This document shows positions 13,682 to 26,062 of a stretch of DNA of 64,000 nt, one piece after another. Below the pieces are notes generated by a model. It saw only the letters and a list, made by a program, of their open reading frames with translations, made no database searches and had not been told where the DNA came from. Positions within the stretch are counted from its first letter, which is position 1; the number at the start of each line of letters is the position of its first letter. Source of the stretch: Solea solea (lineage: Eukaryota; Chordata; Actinopteri; Pleuronectiformes; Soleidae); assembly GCF_958295425.1 (NCBI RefSeq), contig NC_081138.1, forward strand, positions 25,069,733 through 25,133,732, read 5' to 3'. The position numbers and the translations under genes were made by a program.

Positions 13682-14494
13682 TAAACCGGACAAAATATGG
13701 GTTTTTTTAAGCAAATTACTTTTTTTTTCGCAAGCAAAGTACTTGGCAAGCGCACAACCCCAGTGAACATGTATTTTTAAGAAAGGCGTGCATGCATGCA
13801 CACACTGCTGCTTAAAGCTGACCTAAGGCAATACTTTTCCTTCAATAATGCAAACAAACATCTTTATTGCTTTGTTTGGTGGATGGCATGATTTATGAGA
13901 AAACTTCCAATCAGCAGTATTTCAGTTGCCGTACACCAGGGGACAGTGAAAGGGCTGACTGTGGGGGAGAGGTGGACAGGGAGACACTGCGGCCTGGTCT
14001 CCGAGACAGACGTCCTGTACTGTACACGCTGTCCCTTGTGGTGATCAGTAGAAAGCTTGGTTGTAAAATTCATTAAATATAATTAGATTTTTTGCCGTGG
14101 TTTATTTTACACTGGTAAATGTAAGTTGACTTTATGTTTTATCCTCTTCCTTTTCCTCTACCTCAACCTGTTCATTTATCCCGGGTAATTCCAGAGAAGG
14201 AGATCCGATGATTGTAGGACTTATTGTATTATAACTCAGCCAAAGATTAAAGGGAGAACTGAAGTAGAAGGATGAGAGAAGGCTTAAGTGCTGAGCTCGC
14301 ATTTTACACACACGCACACATGCACTTTTTAATACATATGCATCCCCCAATTCTTTTTTCACAAATGGATGCACCTTGAGTGAATATATTCCAAGATATC
14401 TTTTCAACTTTTGAAGTAAAACAAAAAAGGAGGAAAGGAGGAAAAAAAGAAGGCTGTTGGATGTTGGACTTGGATTCCGGCTAACAGCAGAGCG

Positions 14495-14538
14495 GTGTGT
14501 GTGTGTGTGTGCGCGTGTGCGTGTGCATGTGTGTGCGT
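14495..14538 (+). repeat. compound TG/CG dinucleotide repeat
   Basis: Alternating purine-pyrimidine throughout (TG, GCGCG, TGCATG), a Z-DNA-prone pattern. Confidence 0.9.
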
Positions 14539-14817
14539 AACCACTGGATGCACTTGATTCACCAGAGTGCTCGCGGTGATGGTCGCTAACAGTAGCCGCG
14601 AATCGGCGGATATCACACAGACTGGCTAATGAGCATTAGCATTACAGCTATGGAACGCGCAGGTAAAAAACACAGTGAAAGGAACCTCCTGAGGATATGT
14701 CTAACTTCTAAAATCCCCCCTTTTTTTCCTCTCCTTTATTTCCCCCCTACGGACCATTAGCCAGTAGAGCCCTCCCACCTCCCCCGCTTTGCCCCAACAC
14801 CCACTTTCTTTTTTTTT

Positions 14818-14846
14818 CCTTCTTTCTTTCTTTCTTTCTTTCTTTC
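14818..14846 (+). repeat. (TTTC)n microsatellite
   Basis: About 7 units of TTTC. Confidence 0.95.
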
Positions 14847-14850
14847 AGCA

Positions 14851-15110
14851 TGCTGCAATTAGTGCTCTCATTGAATATTGAAGGTATGAAGAAGAATGGG
14901 GCTTTTTAGCAGTTTCTCTTCCGCTAAGACCAGAGCGCGGCTGAGGGATGGCTGAAGGCTTCGACTAAATCAGGATGCTGAGCTACGGCAACAGCACTTA
15001 GAGCCAAACAATCACTGATCATTTATTTAGTCAGCCTTATTTATTCATCCCCGTTTGCTGTTGCTCAGAGCTGTGATTATTTTACTTAGGATTATTCTCA
15101 TGTGATTCTC
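14851..15110. promoter_or_regulatory. enhancer-like non-coding block
   Basis: Unique sequence with GCAATTAGTG (14866), GATCATTTATTTAGTCAGCC (15017-15036) and TGTGATTATTTTACTTAGGATTATTC, dense in forkhead/homeodomain-type cores, bounded by TTTC and TC simple repeats. Candidate only. Confidence 0.25.
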
Positions 15111-16085
15111 TCTCTCTCTCTCTTGAAGCAGACAACTGGTCTGTGCCGCTCAAATTAATGAGGGTCCTTAAGCCCAATTTTACCAGTTCAGAGGGTTTAT
15201 TATATCAGACTCGTCCAGGTAGAGAAATTAATATATTGCATCAACAGAGGGAAACATTTTATTGCAATCGTAACCTTTTCATCTCCTCTGTGTTTGCAGT
15301 GTATCATTGTGTTATTTTCTAAAGTGTGCTGCTCTTGCGTTACACATGCGGGGCCTACAGGATGTGTCACGTCTCGACTTAGTGTAATTCAGAGCACAGA
15401 CTATGCTTACAGTGTTTGGTTGTGTCGCACGGAGGTTTGCATGTGGGCTCGTTCGTAGGTAAATGGCGCTGGAGATTTGTCACTATACTTTCTCAGAACC
15501 CAGCACAAGACGTTGTCTATAAAGCTGTCATGCCCTGTGGCCACATAATCACACATGATCCTGATGTATACACATCCACAAACACACATGCACAGAACAG
15601 GCTGTGTTCTAGACATTGCACACACACACAAATACCAGGCATTGATTCTCACACATGCTAGATTACAGTGTTTCATTCTCTCACAGTCAAAAACCCATAG
15701 CCTGCTCACATTGCACTGTAGAAACTTTCTGCTCCGGTTGGTAGTGGGGCAGATGTTTCTCTGGTCAGGCTCTGCAGGGTAAGGATGGGTGAGGTAGGGT
15801 CAGGGCAGGTGAAACCCTCGTGGATCTGAAAGTGTTTGGACTTGTCACTGTTGGCTGTTCTGCCAGCCCTGGGGACCTTTTGGCAACATTTCAGCCAATG
15901 TAATTTATCCTTATTGATACTTTGGGAAGTCACTGCATGCACTTCTTTTCAATCCATTTCAAAGCAATCATTGTAGCAGTGTGATGGTGTGTTATCATTA
16001 AGCCAACATGTTGTGAGATTATAAAAGTAGCAGGTTATCAATGTCATGCTCTGATGTTATGCAAGAGCACTGGAGTACTTGCAAG

Positions 16086-16111
16086 CACACACACACACAC
16101 ACACACACACA
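16086..16111 (+). repeat. (CA)n microsatellite
   Basis: Thirteen CA units; a second impure CA/CG run lies at 16253-16277. Confidence 0.97.
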
Positions 16112-17364
16112 TTAGATAAAGGAAGAAAAAGTATTTGCTGTCTTGTGTCTCCTACCACTTCCTTTCATATAGCTGTGCTCTGTGGTAAAAGTCATAATGC
16201 ACAACATAAATGCACCACACATAGACAGTAATGCAAATACAAAAATGAAATACACACACGCGCGCACACACACACAGACATTTCCAGGAAGTCGTGTCTC
16301 ACTGCTGTGCAACTGGCCACAGGCAGAAGACACTTATCACTCTCGTTTCTCAAGATCTGATGTGTCTCCTTAAAACTGAGCAGCACTTGCTGCAGACATC
16401 TCCATTCAGCCCCATGCAAATAACCACTGCAGCAGAGAAACACATTTAAATTGCTGAAAGAATTTGAAAGGAGACAGGCTACAGTCAGAGGAGAGACATG
16501 CTATACACAAGGGCCAGACCACGGGCCGGAGACAGGCTCCAGCCTTCTCTTACAGCTCCATCAATGTTTAATGCTGTGGGGCAGAGAGGAGGCCAAGTCC
16601 GTGCTACCACCCTCACAGAGGAGGTCAGCTGTGGAGTCGACAGGCTGGAGGAAGATCACAATGATTCTGTGTAAGGAGAGTGACGGGGTTTTTATCACAC
16701 AAGGCGTCTTGACTGTGATCAAATGTATTTTTTAGGAACTCAATAATAGAAGAAATCCTAAATTTCACATTTCACTTGTTTTCTGTTTCCTATAATGTTC
16801 TCCAAACAACACGCGGGCTATACTAAAACAAGCCGTAGCAGCTTTAGTAATAAGTCACAACATATGTAGCATTCAAAACAGTCACAGCAAATACAAATAC
16901 ACAACAGACACACAAGGCACGCACAATGTATCCACCAACGGAATTTAAATCGATAAGATTATGAGAGTTCTTGAAAAGCCGACCAATAGCAGTATAGTCT
17001 TTCACTGATCTAATAGGAGGAGGAAGATGATTCCAGAGTAGGAAATGGAAATGTAGAAAACTGTTAAACTGTAGTTTTCACTAACTCAAAGCAAATATGT
17101 TTTGTAGTCCAGCATGTGACACACACAGATCGTCAACAACCGTAAGAATGGCCACTGATAATGGTTCAAACCTGCCTGAAACGTACTCAAAATCATGCAT
17201 GAAAACTGTCAATATGTTTTTTTCACACCCATCAACCTTCATTGCGACAATAACATACGCAGATATACAACATTTACCATCTTCTTTATGAGTGTAAGTT
17301 AGCAAGATACTTCCAAAGTTTGAGTCTGTGGTCAGCCCACAGACTGTAAGTAATGGCCTGGAAA

Positions 17365-17415
17365 GTGAAGCACCTTGAAATTACCTTTGCGTATGACAAG
17401 TGCCTTATAAATAGT
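17365..17415 (+). repeat. SINE/retroposon tail fragment
   Basis: GAAGCACCTTGAAATTACC...ACAAGTGCCTTATAAATA resembles the common teleost 3' tail GCACCTTGAGATGAC..GGCGCTATATAAATA. Only the tail is recognisable. Confidence 0.4.
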
Positions 17416-17430
17416 TCCTAAAACCTATGT

Positions 17431-17930
17431 ATGTTCTTGAATGGCCATCAGGGGCCACCAGGAGATTGAGCTGCAGTGCTGCACCAATGTGAACTACGGA
17501 AGCCCAAGGGGAGTGGAGGTGGCTGTTAAAGAGAGATCGATTTCCATTAAAACAAATCATCCTTTAACCATTCATCCGAATGAATTCATTAAATCGATGA
17601 ATTGCCCAGCCCTGGTCTCAGCCACTAGTTCCAGGTCTTCTTCAGTAAAACATGATGTCCATTTTGGAAGTGATGGTCCCATTTGGGGTCAAATAGATGA
17701 TAAAACAGGGTTTGGCTTTGGTGTGATTGACAGTCACCTTGTTATTCTTTGCGCTTTCTGTAAGATTCAACCCCAAGGTGGTTCTGGCCAAACTGCAAAA
17801 CTGGAGGCTTTGAAACAGCAGCAAACTAACTTTGACGGCAGGTCGTCATTTAGGAAAACTTCCCATATTCTCAAGCCCACTCCAAGTCAGTGGGATGCAC
17901 TTCACAGTCGTCTCACCTCAGTGTAAAAAG
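17431..17930. repeat. dispersed teleost repeat relic, interrupted
   Basis: The segment 17612-17930 (AGTTCCAGGTCTTCTTCAGTAAAACATGATGTCC split over the line, then GGTCCCATTTGGGGTCAAATAGATGATAAA) matches, from memory, the later half of a common fish repeat that begins CCACCAGGGGG. Its beginning may be at 17448. Between them, 17535-17614 looks like a different insertion ending in GCCCAGCCCTG, a hAT-like terminus. The 161-codon open frame across it is a by-product of repeat sequence, not a gene. Confidence 0.5.
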
Positions 17931-19290
17931 CTGTGAGCACACTCATAGTGGATGAAACATTTTAAAGGACAAACACCAATAAGCTGCTATTACCTGGGCT
18001 GGAGTCTACCTGCTCTGTCATTGCGGCAATCAGCGCGAAGATGGCTTGGTTTGTTTTGGGGGTGGAGGGGCAACGTAAACATGTTTAGTGACCTTGATCT
18101 GCTCTGCCAAAAGAGACGGATGCAAAGAACGGAAGGAGCCTATGACAGTCAGGACTGCAGAGCGCGGCACAGACACTGGACGTAATACACGAGGAGAATA
18201 TGCAGTTCATTTGAAGAAAAGACTTTCAAATAGTACACATATACAATTGTTTGTCAATTGGTAGAGGCGGCATCTGACGCGATGTATCTATCGGCACACA
18301 AACATCCAGCAATGTACATATTAGCTCAGGCATGTGTCCTTAAGGGATGTCAAACCTGCGGCATCTGTGGTTGGCAGGGAGGGAGGGAGGGAGGGAGAAA
18401 GGGAAAAAGGAGAGGGAACGAGGGAAGGAGGAGAGAAAGTGCTGACTCTGACACTGTCTGTGTGTGCCGTTAACACAGGAACCAATTAGCTGGGAGCCAG
18501 CTTCCGTTGCCTGCGCTGTTATAGGACGTCCTCTCTGAGTCCCCAGGGCTGACTGCAGCTTCAGGGCTACGGTGACACATATACTGTATACAGTAGACAA
18601 GCTATAGGAGAAACACAGATACTCGCCAGACATGCTCTGGACAGAGATGTGGTGTGGCCTTCCAGATGGAAAGGGACTAACAGGAGAGCAGACAGTCCAG
18701 GTGCAGCAGCTCCATGAGGTAAAGTCCACGTAAAACAGCAGATGCCTATAATTAGCATCATGATATTGAGCGTTTAAAACACCTCGCAGGCCACGCTGCC
18801 TGCTGCTATTTTCCTATAGCACATAAAAACATTTCACTATTTTCTCACCGTCTTTTAAAATCAGGAAAAAACCTGTCGGTACACAAAGTGTCCCTTTGAC
18901 ATTATATGCATGTACACATAAAGATCTAAATAGTCCCGATTAAATACAACCGTACACACGCCTCCCTAACCTAGACGCACCTCCTCATCGTCCTGCTCAG
19001 AGAGGGCACGGGTGACGCAGTCTTTTATGACAATTATTGATCCTCTGGAGCGCAGTAAAAACTATCCCCAGACAGACAACAAAAATAACTGTAACCATAT
19101 AACAGCTTCCTGCCAGGGGAACAGATCCCACAGAGTGGCCACGTGATCGCACTATTCCTGGAGCATGCTGTAGACCCCTAGCGGGCCCAGGGCACTGACC
19201 AGGCAGGCACACGCTCACACAGGACGAGCAGAGGAGAAGGTTATGAGCAGTGTACTGCGTGTTTAGACTTTGTCAGTTCTTCTCGCTGAA

Positions 19291-19450
19291 AAATTAGCAT
19301 TTTGTGTATTTCCGTTCACTGATAGGCTTTCAATTTGATTGTTTGCGTGCAGCTTCTCTCCCTCGCCATATGGTGCGGCGCACTTTTAATTATGATAATA
19401 TCAAAGTCTTTGTCTTGCCGAGTCCATTTGTGTAATAACCTTTTCTCGAT
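19291..19450. promoter_or_regulatory. enhancer-like non-coding block
   Basis: AAAATTAGCATTTTGTG, TTCAATTTGATTGTTTGCG, CCATATGG and TTTTAATTATGATAATATC occur within 160 bases with no simple repeats. Candidate conserved element by appearance only. Confidence 0.25.
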
Positions 19451-22443
19451 GCTCTGCTCTCAACATGCAGTCCTTCACACACACACACACTCCGCACGTA
19501 TCCTCCAGTAGAGACATAACTTATCGAATCAATCCTTGCGGAAAACCCTAAACATCTTTATTACTTTGACAAAAACACAAAAGGAGCGGAAGATGAATAC
19601 AAGCCTCATTTCAACTGCAAAAACTGTGCCGTTGTATTCACTGCGCGGCGGTTGAATTCGTACCACAGGGACAATGGACTGGGGGAAAGTCAGTATTTCT
19701 CCCTCAGAACAATTTGGCTGTCAGTAGGGAGGAAGCGCTGTTATAAAGCTGTCTTTGATGCTGCCACGCTGTCGCGAGGAGACGCCGCTGAAACACCGCT
19801 CCTGGATGGACTGTGACTACCTGAGATGAATTAGGCAATGACATATTGAGACGGATAGGGAAAGTGTGGGTCTAAATACTCCGCACTCAGAGTGCACTCA
19901 TATCAGACGCAGGGCTCGGGTAGCCCTATGTCTTCCATAGGTGGAATGCCTTCAGACGGTTAACTGACAAACAGTTTTACAGCAGACAACACACAGATGG
20001 TGTGGTAAATCTGTGGCTGCACATGTTAGTCTGTAGAAGACACAGCGGTCCTGGAATTGTCGCTGCATTTCTATCCAACTGTACTTCAATTTAGAAAAAT
20101 CCTGGATGGAAACACATGATAATTGGATAATCAAGTGGGGTTTTTTTTATTTCCACAAGTACAATCAAAAATGCTGACCCCTAAGGTTCCTCTGTGAAAC
20201 TCACAAAAACAATCAGCCATAACTGCTGTGATTGCCTGCACTCTCAGGTGTACGGTGGTCAGCACTGGGTCACTATAGCCATGGTTGAAGCACTTATTGT
20301 GCTTCAAAAGTGCGTAGGGCTTGGTCACTTTGGCTTAGCTGGCAAATAAATGGAGAAAAAGCTGAAATGCACCAATTGGTGATATTTTTTTTTGGTTGTA
20401 TGGGAATGTTTGTGCAGCCCTGCAGTCTTATAAAAAATAATAATTATGGCATGTACAACAGTTTCTAACTTGCTGCTTAGTATCCCCCCCCCCGGGCGAG
20501 CATCACAGCTTGTAAACATTTAGATTATAATCTTTCTGAAATTTTCATTCCTCACTTTGAGTGCTGAGATATTTTTGGGATATCTCCCTGCAGATGTCCA
20601 ATAACGCTCACGTCAGGGGACTGTGACAAATCTTTCTAACGTTTGTGTTTCTCGTGTCGTTTTTGTGGAGATTCACTTTGGATCACTTAGGACCGGTTAT
20701 AGACGTCACTTTTCATTTGCAACCAGAATCTGCCGATAATTAACATCATACATTTTCCCCCTTTATGTGTGGAGTGTTTTCTGAGTCACTGGGTGCCACA
20801 CAACCCCAACTATTTCCACCTCCGTGCCAAACCAATGGCAACATGTTCTTTCCACCAAATCATTATGGCCAGCAAGCTCGCTAACTTTATCTGTTATCGT
20901 ACCTTTTCCCCTCACTATACTGGCTTATCCAGTTGTGTTTGTTTTTTTGACATATGTCAAATGTTGACTTTTCTGATGAGTTTGCAGGTGCTCGACTCAT
21001 GTTTGTGCATCACTTAAAATCCTTCATGCGGCTCCTTTACAGTCATATTGGGGGGGGGGGGTTGCTTTGTCTTTCAGCAGATGTGCACTTTGTCTGGATA
21101 TTTTCTCAAGGAAAAAAAAAAGTAAACATTTGAAGAAATGTTCATTTATGTTCTTTTAAAGTGCATTCCAGAACAGAAAAAAGATGTGTTTGTGCCGACG
21201 GGGGTGCACAAACGGGCCTAAACACCTGCATGTAAATTGTAAATGCTCTGTATTTATATACCTTCATCTATTCTTGATGGCCAGTCAAATCTTTAAAGTG
21301 CACATTTTCCATCCAGACATTCGTGCATTCCGTCTCTATGAAGTGTTTTTTCTTTAAATCACATATCATTCACATGCTGCCACAGCACAGCACAGCAGTC
21401 AGGAACAATTTGAGTTCTGTCTTGCCCAAGGACATTGCAGAAAATGGACTGGAAGAGTCAGGAATCAAACCACTGACCTTCTGCTTAGTGGAAAGCCCGC
21501 TCTACCTTCTCAGACACAAAAAACACAAATCAGTGCACAGATTTTGCAATTTTCCTTCTGTATTTCTACCGTAAAGCCAGGCTGATTGCACATAAAAAAC
21601 CTTGGTTTGTCATCAGCGACTCTAGACAGCTGTAACACAGAGAGGACTGGACTCAAAGTTCATTAAAAAGGTGGAATGAAGAATCGAAGCAGAAGTGGGC
21701 CTGGATATGATCAGGTCTCAGACACAGTAAGCTGGCTGTCAGACGAACAGCATTCAGTCTTGTCAAACACTAACCCTCCGCAGTCTGCATTAGGTTCTGG
21801 CTCGCAGCCAGCCCAGTGACAGTAAACCTCTCATTAACGCCATTCCTCATCTGTCCTCAGAGTCCCATTGTCTGCTGTGTGGACCGCTTCTACCCCAACA
21901 TATAATATATCCACAAATCATATTCCTGCTTTGACAAATGAAACACTGTACAGTGACACAGAGTCACGCACCAAGAAAGCAAAGAGAACTGACACGACTG
22001 ATCTTTGTGTTTCTTTTTCCGAATACCTCGTCTTCTGTTTGTGTTATCACCTCGTTAGCGGTTGTGGTGTTGCCTCGACTGAATGAAACATACACTAAGA
22101 AGCACTTTGCAGCCTCCCCTGGCCTCCGAGAGGAGCCTTCAATGGAGGGGAAAGTCTCTTTGATCTCAACACTTATCTGCTTTATTTCTGTTCTCTTATG
22201 TGGTACTCACCAGCCATCACTTTGATTTGTGGTCGGGGCTCAAGTCAAGTGCATTAACCACCTAACACACAGATGTGCACATTTAGCTGCATAAACACAC
22301 ACACATTCACACATACACACACTCATGCACACAAATACACTTACCATCAAAAAGAAATGGTCCCTTTGCAAACCTCAGGCAGAGTAAAATGAATGTGCTT
22401 GCTCGAGGGGGCGTGTTTAGGTAGCGTTTCAGAAACACTTTGT
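19451..22443. other. intergenic, no gene seen
   Basis: Includes the minus-strand SINE at 21371 and a short G-run near 21050. No exon is recognised. Confidence 0.55.
21371..21516 (-). repeat. tRNA-derived SINE copy, minus orientation
   Basis: Read on the minus strand it gives GGTAGAGCGGGC (A-box head) and GGTTTGATTCC (B box, 21461-21471), and then the CCTTGGGCAAGACA segment, here seen on plus as GTCTTGCCCAAGGACA. Same family as the copies near 62 kb; 3' part incomplete. Confidence 0.65.
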
Positions 22444-22505
22444 TACCAAGGAGGTTATGTTTTCAACCATGTATGTTTGTTTGTTTGTTTGTTTGTTTAT
22501 TTATA
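22444..22505 (+). repeat. dispersed repeat head with TTTG array
   Basis: CCAAGGAGGTTATGTTTTCA followed by (GTTT)n at 22478-22500 matches the start of a very common fish repeat that continues into a GTTTGTTTG run. The complementary tail type is seen at 25486-25600. Confidence 0.5.
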
Positions 22506-22823
22506 TGTCGGCGTGTATGATATATGCTGGACTGAACAGATGGGCACCCAAACTGGAGAGTATTTGTGAGCATATGGTTAAAGCGTCATGTCCAAGATTT
22601 TGTTATTGCTCATTTATTACCCATTTAGTACACATTTCTATGCATTTCCATCTGTTTCTCTGAAAAATTATGTACAGATATGTTGTTGTAAAACAAATCA
22701 GCAAACAGTTGGACTGGGGCTTTTATGTTTTGACTTAGTTCTCCAGGCACAATACTCAAAACATGCAGATTGAGGTTAATTGGAGACTCTGAATTGGACA
22801 TAGATGTGAATATTGGTGTAAAT

Positions 22824-23189
22824 CAGGGGTGTCAAACATACAGCCCGTGGGCTAAAATTGGCTGGAAAATAGGATGAATTTGGGAAAATTTGCATTATGA
22901 TCAGAATCTAATCATTATAGTATTTCACGTTATGATTTGGATCTAATCATAATGTGAAATACTCTCATTTCCAGTCTCAGAATCATCAAATCCACGGTGA
23001 TCTTATAATAATGCACATGGGAAAATAGTAAATGAAGCATAATATTCTTGAAATTGTACTTATTTTTGTCAAGAAATGTCCGGTTGTTGGAAAAATAAGG
23101 AGTTCTTGATGTTTATCGGGTTATTATGCTATTATATTATTATATTATTATATAGTGGCCCCTGAACTGAAATGAGTTTGACACCACTG
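22824..23189. mobile_element. non-autonomous hAT-type DNA transposon (MITE), complete
   Basis: A 366-bp element starts CAGGGGTGTCAAAC and ends GTTTGACACCACTG, so the terminal inverted repeats match at 13 of 14 positions. It is flanked by identical 8-bp target duplications GTGTAAAT at 22816-22823 and 23190-23197. An 8-bp duplication and CAGGGGTGT-type ends are typical of hAT elements. There is no transposase ORF inside. An internal hairpin at 22919-22963 and an AT-rich TTATTATA run near 23127-23155 lie within it. Confidence 0.88.
22919..22963. repeat. internal hairpin of the hAT-type MITE
   Basis: Two 19-bp arms (22919-22937 and 22945-22963) pair at 18 of 19 positions around a 7-nt loop (TGGATCT). 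Just before it, 22896-22916 is a diverged direct copy of the loop region (TTATGATC..ATCTAATCAT). Subterminal or internal hairpins are common in MITEs. Confidence 0.8.
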
Positions 23190-25299
23190 GTGTAAATAGT
23201 TGTGTGTCTCTGTATAGCTGCTTTAAGGAACTCTTTAAGTATGGACAGAAATTGTTGTTGACATTTTTCAGAACTTCTTCCTTCCTAGTCAAAAATCCAT
23301 AATGTCTAAATGACAAGGAAGAAAAAAAATGCACCAATATGAATATGAATGCCCAATGTCTTAAAACATCAAACTCAAAGACAAAGAAGAGCCATTGTGA
23401 GAACATAGAAAGAAAAACTTTAGAATAATAAACAGGGAGTGAGTGGACACGTGTTCTGCCTCCTGCATGCTCAAGCAAAGCATCTCCCCATGTCTGGATG
23501 TCCATGGACATTCTCCAGGAGTTGTATCTCACTCAGACAATCTGTCATATGTCAAGTACAAACTCTGGAGAATGTCGGTGACACCTTTCTGAACATTTCC
23601 TATAGTTCATGTCAGAACCGTTGATAAATTGGTGACCTGTCCAGGATACACCCTTCGTCTCTACTATCCTCAAAGAATAAGCAGTATGTTCTCAAGCGGC
23701 TGTCATTTAAATTCATGTACTGCTAAAGAAAATAGCAGCATGCTGTTGGTGCTGTTTTATGTATTTCAGCGGGTCCAAGTCCCAGTAGATTTAATTTTTT
23801 TTTTTCTACTGCCAGAGTGACTCATTTGCGCAGCATTCACTTGCAGACAAATCTGTAAATTGCTCCCCCTCTTACATCCAGATGTCCAACCCCATAATTA
23901 TTCCAAATTATAGCAAAGTTCTACACTAAAACAGAATGATTCACAGCTCCTTTAACGACTCTTGAAGATTTAAAAGTGAATCACTTTGGCCCAGAGAGAG
24001 AACAGAAGCTGAAATCTGAGCGCTCCTTTAACAATGCAGTGACTTCTTTTTTTAACTGTACATTTTCTCCTTTTTCACATTTATGAAAATGCGTCTTTAA
24101 CCCCGCACATTTAGTACCGATCATGTCAGCATTTTGAACCTTGCATTTTCATGTTCCCTTTTCGCTGGAATGTTGGCAGAGCGGAGGCGCAGGAAATCCT
24201 CACATTATTTTGACTCGTGTTCGTACATCATTTCCAAGATGGTTCGCCCAACTGTGACCTTGTCTGGACAACCTAAAGTAGCTGCTTTTTGTGGGAAGGA
24301 AAGAGACGCAGAGTTTTTGTGTCTTTGTTGGCGTCCCCCGCGACCCTCGTGTGGAGGATGAAGCGGCAGACAATGAATATTAAGTCATCTGATCTAAAGT
24401 TAAAAGAAAACTATATTTCTTTAAAGGAGGCAGCAGTGGTCTCAAGACAGTGAAGAAACAATCAGACAAGTAGAATCAGACGGTGGATAACCACGGCAAA
24501 ATACATAAGGGGGTCAGTGAAATTGAAAACACACTATTTCCCTGCTCTATATCCTATTCCTGTACACTAGTCCTGTGCATCTGTATGTGAAATAGATTCC
24601 TATGCCATCCAGAGTCCTTCACGCTGCTTGGTACCAATGCCTCTAAATATAAGGAAGGTAAGTATGCATGTAGATTAGGTCAAGCATGGGAGACGCTCCC
24701 CTAGAAGGAGTTGGCCTGTTTTAGTGGAAGAAAAAAAAAAGTATTTTATGTTTGAGAAGGCTTAACACTGCAGGGTCTGCTTTTTTCTGCAGTCTCTGCA
24801 ATAACGGCGTTAATTTCTGGAGGTGTCTCTCCTTTCTTTGAGGTTTATTGTGAAAGACATGGAGGAATGAAAAAAGAGGTAGGATGTTTGGGGGGGGGGG
24901 TTAATGCTGGGGGTGTCTCGTACCAGGTTATCTGTTTAAATAAAGCCCCGCAAAGCTGTGTGATCGCACGGGAAAAGTACATATGCAGATCTTAGGAGAG
25001 TTTCTATGCAGACACATGCTCTAAGTCAGTTATGCGTGGTGCATAAAAAACACATTTCAGAAGTTAACAAAGAAGAGGTTCCTTTTTCTTTTTTAAATGA
25101 ATTTGTTAAAAAGATTATTGTTTTTCAGCATCTTCTGGTCATATTAGAAATTAGATGTTGATAGATGTTTTCCCAGACCTGCACTATAATGCCCATTGTA
25201 TTTCATAATGACCTTTGCAGTATGTATTGAGAGATTCACACACAACAAACAAAACGTTATAAAAATGCCCTATATCTCACTGTGTTAAATTCAAAATTG

Positions 25300-25600
25300 A
25301 ATTGGTTCTTCAGTCCAGTGGTTTTTGCATAATCCTACTAAAAAAAAACACACAGAGACAGAATAACTAACAAATTAGAAGGGCAGTCCGCCAACTAATG
25401 CAAAATAGTCCCCTCAAATTTAATCAGCCCTTGTAGCTAAGCCAACTCCTGGATTTCCCCCCCCCATCTTGATCTGCACTAGCGTTTAATGGAATATTCC
25501 TGGGTCCACACAACACCACTTCACAAAGTTTTGTTAAAATCTGTCAAGTAATTTTTATCAATCCTGCAAACAAACAGACCGACAGACAGACACGAGCATG
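25300..25600 (+). repeat. dispersed repeat fragments (AGTAGTTTTTGCGTAATCC-type)
   Basis: Two diverged stretches, GTGGTTTTTGCATAATCCTAC at 25319-25339 and CAAAGTTTTGTTAAAATCTG...AAGTAATTTTTATCAATCCTGCAAACAAACAGAC at 25524-25582, match a common teleost retroposon end. It is the reverse complement of the type at 22444. The second ends in an ACAGACAGAC run. Confidence 0.45.
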
Positions 25601-26026
25601 AAAACATGGACTGCATAAAAAAACGAAAAGAAAACAAAGCTTCTGTTTGTTTTAGAGTTATGAAATATATGTTTGTGTTCCCTCATTGTTTTCTTTACTT
25701 TCCTTTATGTCCACAAGGAACCCGGGGGGGTTGATGGACAATCAGAGGATGAGCGTGAAAGTGTTGTGGATAAAGAGTGGACATTTCGGATAGAGCCATT
25801 AGCAGTTTGTCCATGTTGGTGGCTGAACACAGCTGTCGGACCCAGATGGTGAGTGGCTAATAACATTCCGAGTTTTGCAGCGCACCGTTTATTTTCTAAT
25901 AATAAAACTGTTAGCGTTTGCTAATAGCATAGCTGCCGCCTGCCAAGCACACGTTCCGGCTGACACTCGCACCGCTGCCATTTACGTGCCATGCTGCCGA
26001 GCCCAGTGGGTCTGGGAGGCCCTAAT

Positions 26027-26058
<32 letters not shown>

Positions 26059-26062
26059 GCAC
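26027..26062 (+). repeat. (AC)n microsatellite
   Basis: About 14 AC units passing into GCACGCAC. Confidence 0.97.

Larger units (their letters stand above)
10921..14850. other. intergenic, no gene seen
   Basis: Holds a TG array, a shared repeat copy at 12646, a G-rich tract, a compound TG/CG repeat and a TTTC run. A dyad GCTAATG-AG-CATTAGC lies at 14625-14640. Confidence 0.55.
15111..19290. other. intergenic, no gene seen
   Basis: Holds CA arrays, the SINE tail at 17365, the interrupted repeat at 17431-17930 and a GGGA run near 18377-18396. Confidence 0.55.

Noticed and set aside
13337..13801. 154-codon minus-strand open frame
   Set aside because: Contains a Pro/Ser/Thr run from the G-rich tract and no recognisable domain; flanks have no splice or start context of note.
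17441..17926. 161-codon plus-strand open frame
   Set aside because: Lies on a dispersed fish repeat and a nested insertion; no protein family resemblance.
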